Notes under the pieces: model-generated
Seen by the model: only the letters and a program-made list of their open reading frames with translations
What the model was told of the DNA's origin: nothing
Database searches by the model: none
Shown here: positions 61,480-64,000 of the stretch, piece after piece
Layout: each line of letters begins with the position of its first letter
Numbering within the stretch: position 1 is the stretch's first letter
Position numbers and translations under genes: made by a program
From: Hungatella_A sp034142505
GTDB lineage: Bacteria; Bacillota; Clostridia; Lachnospirales; Lachnospiraceae
Assembly (NCBI GenBank): GCA_034142505.1
Contig: JAWZDV010000062.1
Coordinates: 141,961-205,960 of the forward strand
Direction: 5' to 3'
Length of the DNA: 64,000 nt

Positions 61480-63688
61480 CCTCCTCTATCTCCTTTCCGT
61501 CCTTTTCCTCCTGGTGATCCTGCTGGTCTTCCTTCTTTTCTTTCCGTTTCCTGGTCCACTCACCCCATCGCTCTTTCAGGGACTTCTTTGGCTTCCGTTC
61601 GCTTCTCACCAGCCACCGGTCGCCGCCCACCAGCAGAATCGGCAGCAAAAACAGAACCAGAATCACACTGATCAAAGCGCCTCTTCCAATCAAATGCCCC
61701 AGGTCTCCAATGGCTGTCACCGAGGACACCTTATAAAGCCCATACCCCACAATGGTCAGAATCGACCCGGAAGTCAGAATCGACAGCGCGCTTCTGGATA
61801 CCGTATGCTTCACCGCCCGCGCCTTCTCATCCGGATACTCCTTCCTGGCGTCCATATAATTGTTGGTCATCAAGATCGAATAATCCACCGTAGCCCCCAA
61901 CTGCAGACAGCTGACAATGATATATCCCAGATACAGCATTTTATCACCCGTCAAATACGGGATTGCCATATTAAAGAAAATCGCCACCTCAATGGGAATC
62001 AGCACGATCACCGGCACAACCGCCGACCGGAACGTCACCGCTACCACCAGCGCCACACCGATAATCGAGAGAATATTTACAAAATTATAATCCGCCGTGA
62101 TAATATCCCTGATATCCTGGGTTGATGGCGTCACCCCAGTTACATGGGCTCCCTCGGGATAATATTTCTCCACAATCTCCTTGATTTCATCTGCACACTG
62201 GAACGCAAACTCACTCTCATCCTTCGTCCGGATATAGATCAGAATCCTGCTGTAATCCTCTGTATGTAACATGCTGGTCACGCTCTCCGGCAGAATGTCC
62301 ACCGGAATCCCCTCCGGCAGTTCCTTCGCCAGAGACGTTACCGACTTGGTGTAGTACAGATCGTCTATCTCCTCGCTCATCTCCCGCTCGGTCACCATAT
62401 CCGTATTAGGCACGATAGCAAGAATCAGGTTGCTCTTGCCAAACCGGCTGTTGATCTCCTGCTCATCCTCATAAGCCTTCGTCCCCGGACTGGCCCCCAG
62501 CGCGCTGTTGCCAAACGTAAACTGGTTCATATTCTGAGCCACAAACATGGGAACCACCAGCACCACCACGATTCCAAGTACCACATAACGTATCTTATAG
62601 ACAAAATTCCCCATCTTGTGGAAAGAAGGCATAAACGATTTATGAGCCGTCCGCTCCACCAGACCGTTAAACCGCAAAATCAACGCCGGCATCAAAAACA
62701 ACACCGTCGCCAGACTGATCACAATCCCCTTAGCCAGCACAAATCCCAAATCCCGGCCAATGGAGAACCGCATCAGCATCAGCACAATAAAACCCACAAT
62801 GGTTGTGGCTCCGCTGGCCAGAATGGAGGACAGCGAATTCCTGATCGCCTGCGCCATCGCCTCCTCCGACTCAAGGCCCTTCACCTTCAGCTTCGTAAAG
62901 GAGTGGAGCAGAAACACTGAGTAATCCATGGCGATAGCCAGCTGCAGAATCGGCGTCACACTGAACGTCAAAAACGACACTTCCCCGATAATCAAGTTGG
63001 TCCCCATATTAATCACAATGGCAATTCCCATCACCATCAAAAACAAAATCGGCTCAAACCAGGACGTGGTAGTCAGACACAGAATCACCGCAATCATGAT
63101 CACGCCCATCACCAGCGCAATGGAAATCTCCTTAATCAACGTCTCACTCAGCGACTTATTCTGCACCGCGGACCCCATAAAATATCCCTTATCCCCGGTA
63201 ATCACCTTCATCTCATTGAGGGCCGACTTCGTCAGTTTACTGGAGTCTCCCTCCTCAAAAATGACATCCATCACCGCATAGTCATCCCGGTAATAGTCCT
63301 CAATATGGTCATACTCAATAAAATGCTGGGCGCCGTAAATGTTGGTGGTGGTGTCCGCCCACATCACCATATCCACGCCGTCCACCGCCGCGATCTTATC
63401 CTTATAAATCTTCGCCTCATACAGCGATACCGGCCCCACCATCACCCTGGCGGTTCCCGGATACCCAAACTCCTCCTCCATCAGATTGAGTCCTTCCTTT
63501 GACGGAGCATAGCTGGGCAGGTACTTGCTGATATCATAGTTCACGCCGACAAAACAGGTAGCAATACAGGAAAGCACCACAGCCACCATGAAAAACTTCT
63601 CAATCAGCTTCCCCTTATTCACAATAAAGTCAATCATGTTAAATTTTTTCTTCTCACCAACCGGCAATCTAACTTTCACTTTCTTCAT
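61457..63688 (-). CDS. MMPL/RND family transporter
   Basis: A 743-residue permease of the hydrophobe/RND superfamily (YdfJ/MmpL-like, two copies of six helices). The first half has FSVTPILQLAIAMDYSVFLLHSF (about residue 235) and the second VSCLQLGATVDYSILMTNNY (about residue 605), each with the Asp-Tyr pair that carries the proton relay. The large extracellular loops lie between helices 1-2 and 7-8. The start at 63688 follows GGAGGTAGAG. It probably exports lipids, peptides or toxic compounds together with the coiled-coil protein. A phased set of palindromes precedes its promoter. Confidence 0.92.
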   Translation of the reverse strand: MKKVKVRLPVGEKKKFNMIDFIVNKGKLIEKFFMVAVVLSCIATCFVGVNYDISKYLPSYAPSKEGLNLMEEEFGYPGTARVMVGPVSLYEAKIYKDKIAAVDGVDMVMWADTTTNIYGAQHFIEYDHIEDYYRDDYAVMDVIFEEGDSSKLTKSALNEMKVITGDKGYFMGSAVQNKSLSETLIKEISIALVMGVIMIAVILCLTTTSWFEPILFLMVMGIAIVINMGTNLIIGEVSFLTFSVTPILQLAIAMDYSVFLLHSFTKLKVKGLESEEAMAQAIRNSLSSILASGATTIVGFIVLMLMRFSIGRDLGFVLAKGIVISLATVLFLMPALILRFNGLVERTAHKSFMPSFHKMGNFVYKIRYVVLGIVVVLVVPMFVAQNMNQFTFGNSALGASPGTKAYEDEQEINSRFGKSNLILAIVPNTDMVTEREMSEEIDDLYYTKSVTSLAKELPEGIPVDILPESVTSMLHTEDYSRILIYIRTKDESEFAFQCADEIKEIVEKYYPEGAHVTGVTPSTQDIRDIITADYNFVNILSIIGVALVVAVTFRSAVVPVIVLIPIEVAIFFNMAIPYLTGDKMLYLGYIIVSCLQLGATVDYSILMTNNYMDARKEYPDEKARAVKHTVSRSALSILTSGSILTIVGYGLYKVSSVTAIGDLGHLIGRGALISVILVLFLLPILLVGGDRWLVRSERKPKKSLKERWGEWTRKRKEKKEDQQDHQEEKDGKEIEEDEDDVEE

Positions 63689-63761
63689 GTCTCTACCTCC
63701 GTCCTCTAACATAATACCAATTCCCCATTTTGTAATTATACAATTTCCAAAACCTGGCTGA

Positions 63762-63802
63762 TTTTTAGACAGATTTTTATTTTTGTCTAAAAATATTTTT
63801 AG
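63762..63802. promoter_or_regulatory. Overlapping palindromes upstream of the MMPL operon
   Basis: TTTTTAGACA (63762-63771) and TGTCTAAAAA (63784-63793) are perfect inverted repeats; the second continues into CTAAAAATATTTTTAG (63787-63802), itself a perfect palindrome. Three half-sites of the form TTTTTAG(A/GT)CA suit a TetR/MarR-type repressor. TATAAT on the minus strand near 63735-63740 is a possible -10. Confidence 0.6.
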
Positions 63803-63847
63803 GTCAGTTTACAAGAGACTACACGCAGACCGTGAAACGGGCTGCTG

Positions 63848-63897
63848 ACAACAAACGGCGCTATGCTCCCGGCAAGGGGCATAGCGCCGTTTGTTGT
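63848..63897. terminator. Strong 19-bp hairpin near the right edge
   Basis: ACAACAAACGGCGCTATGC / GCATAGCGCCGTTTGTTGT forms a perfect 19-bp stem with a 12-nt loop. It could end a transcript arriving from the right or be part of an element end; it lacks a long T tract. Confidence 0.5.
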
Positions 63898-64000
63898 GGG
63901 GGTATCCAAAGGGGGCGTAGCCCCTTTTGGCACACGACTTTGCGTAGCAAAGTGTAGTGTGTTATACGCTCTGTCGGCGTTGCCGTGAAAATGCCGTTGC

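Larger units (their letters stand above)
63689..64000. other. 312-bp region at the right edge with regulatory palindromes and hairpin chain
   Basis: Left part: control region of the MMPL operon (63762-63802). Right part: three hairpins (63848-63897, 63906-63930, 63937-63953). No gene is visible before the window ends. Confidence 0.6.

Noticed and set aside
1..64000. CRISPR arrays, rRNA genes and complete insertion sequences
   Set aside because: No regularly spaced direct repeats with unique spacers, no rRNA-like segments and no complete transposase were seen.

Overview
The window (about 50% GC, almost intergenic-free, strong GGAGG ribosome binding sites) reads as chromosome of an anaerobic gut Firmicute, most likely Lachnospiraceae (Enterocloster/Lachnoclostridium-like). 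The reasons are the density of sugar PTS, CUT1-type ABC and GPH transporters with glycosidases and AraC/LacI regulators, a YesMN-type two-component system, SLH/LRR surface proteins and clostridial-type IlvB, MetA and LigA. Taxonomy is an inference from gene content.

Layout. 1-2049: hexuronate catabolism (uxuA, partial uxuB). 2209-8034: a YcxB-like protein, then a GH3 glycosidase with a GPH symporter and a divergent AraC regulator. 8043-11314: dicarboxylate/amino-acid symporter, RmlD-like reductase, Rpn-type nuclease flanked by a 21-nt direct repeat. 11610-21979: a surface locus in which a giant LRR/SLH protein and a second anchored protein (both minus strand) alternate with a response regulator and its probable histidine kinase (both plus strand). 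22035-24910: TetR regulator with ilvB-ilvN and palindromic operators. 24942-27868: XRE/TPR regulator with a HExxH membrane protein, and an MFS transporter. 28080-40505: two paralogous beta-glucoside PTS/GH1 loci with LacI and AraC regulators; between LacI and the first PTS gene lies a very short holin-like toxin gene with a convergent consensus promoter, which has the layout of a type I toxin-antitoxin system. 40824-50316: TetR/nitroreductase pair, then a YesM/YesN two-component system with a GH31 glycosidase and a complete CUT1 ABC importer. 50443-57356: a decayed TetR fragment, an AAA ATPase, metA, ligA, rluF, queA and a membrane-anchored protein. 57524-63688: tRNA-Arg(CCG), a RelA/SpoT-HEPN fusion, a 157-bp nested palindrome, and an MMPL transporter paired with a secreted coiled-coil protein. 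The last 150 bp hold a chain of hairpins that resembles the edge of another, possibly mobile, element.

How it works together. Most of the window is plant- or mucin-glycan acquisition: regulators sit beside the importer and hydrolase they probably control. The less ordinary items are the type I toxin-antitoxin candidate with a neighbouring small-RNA candidate (33056-33546), the RelA/SpoT-HEPN protein beside the large palindrome (57722-59286), and the interleaved surface-protein/two-component locus (11610-21979). All functional calls come from reading motifs by eye; no database search was run.
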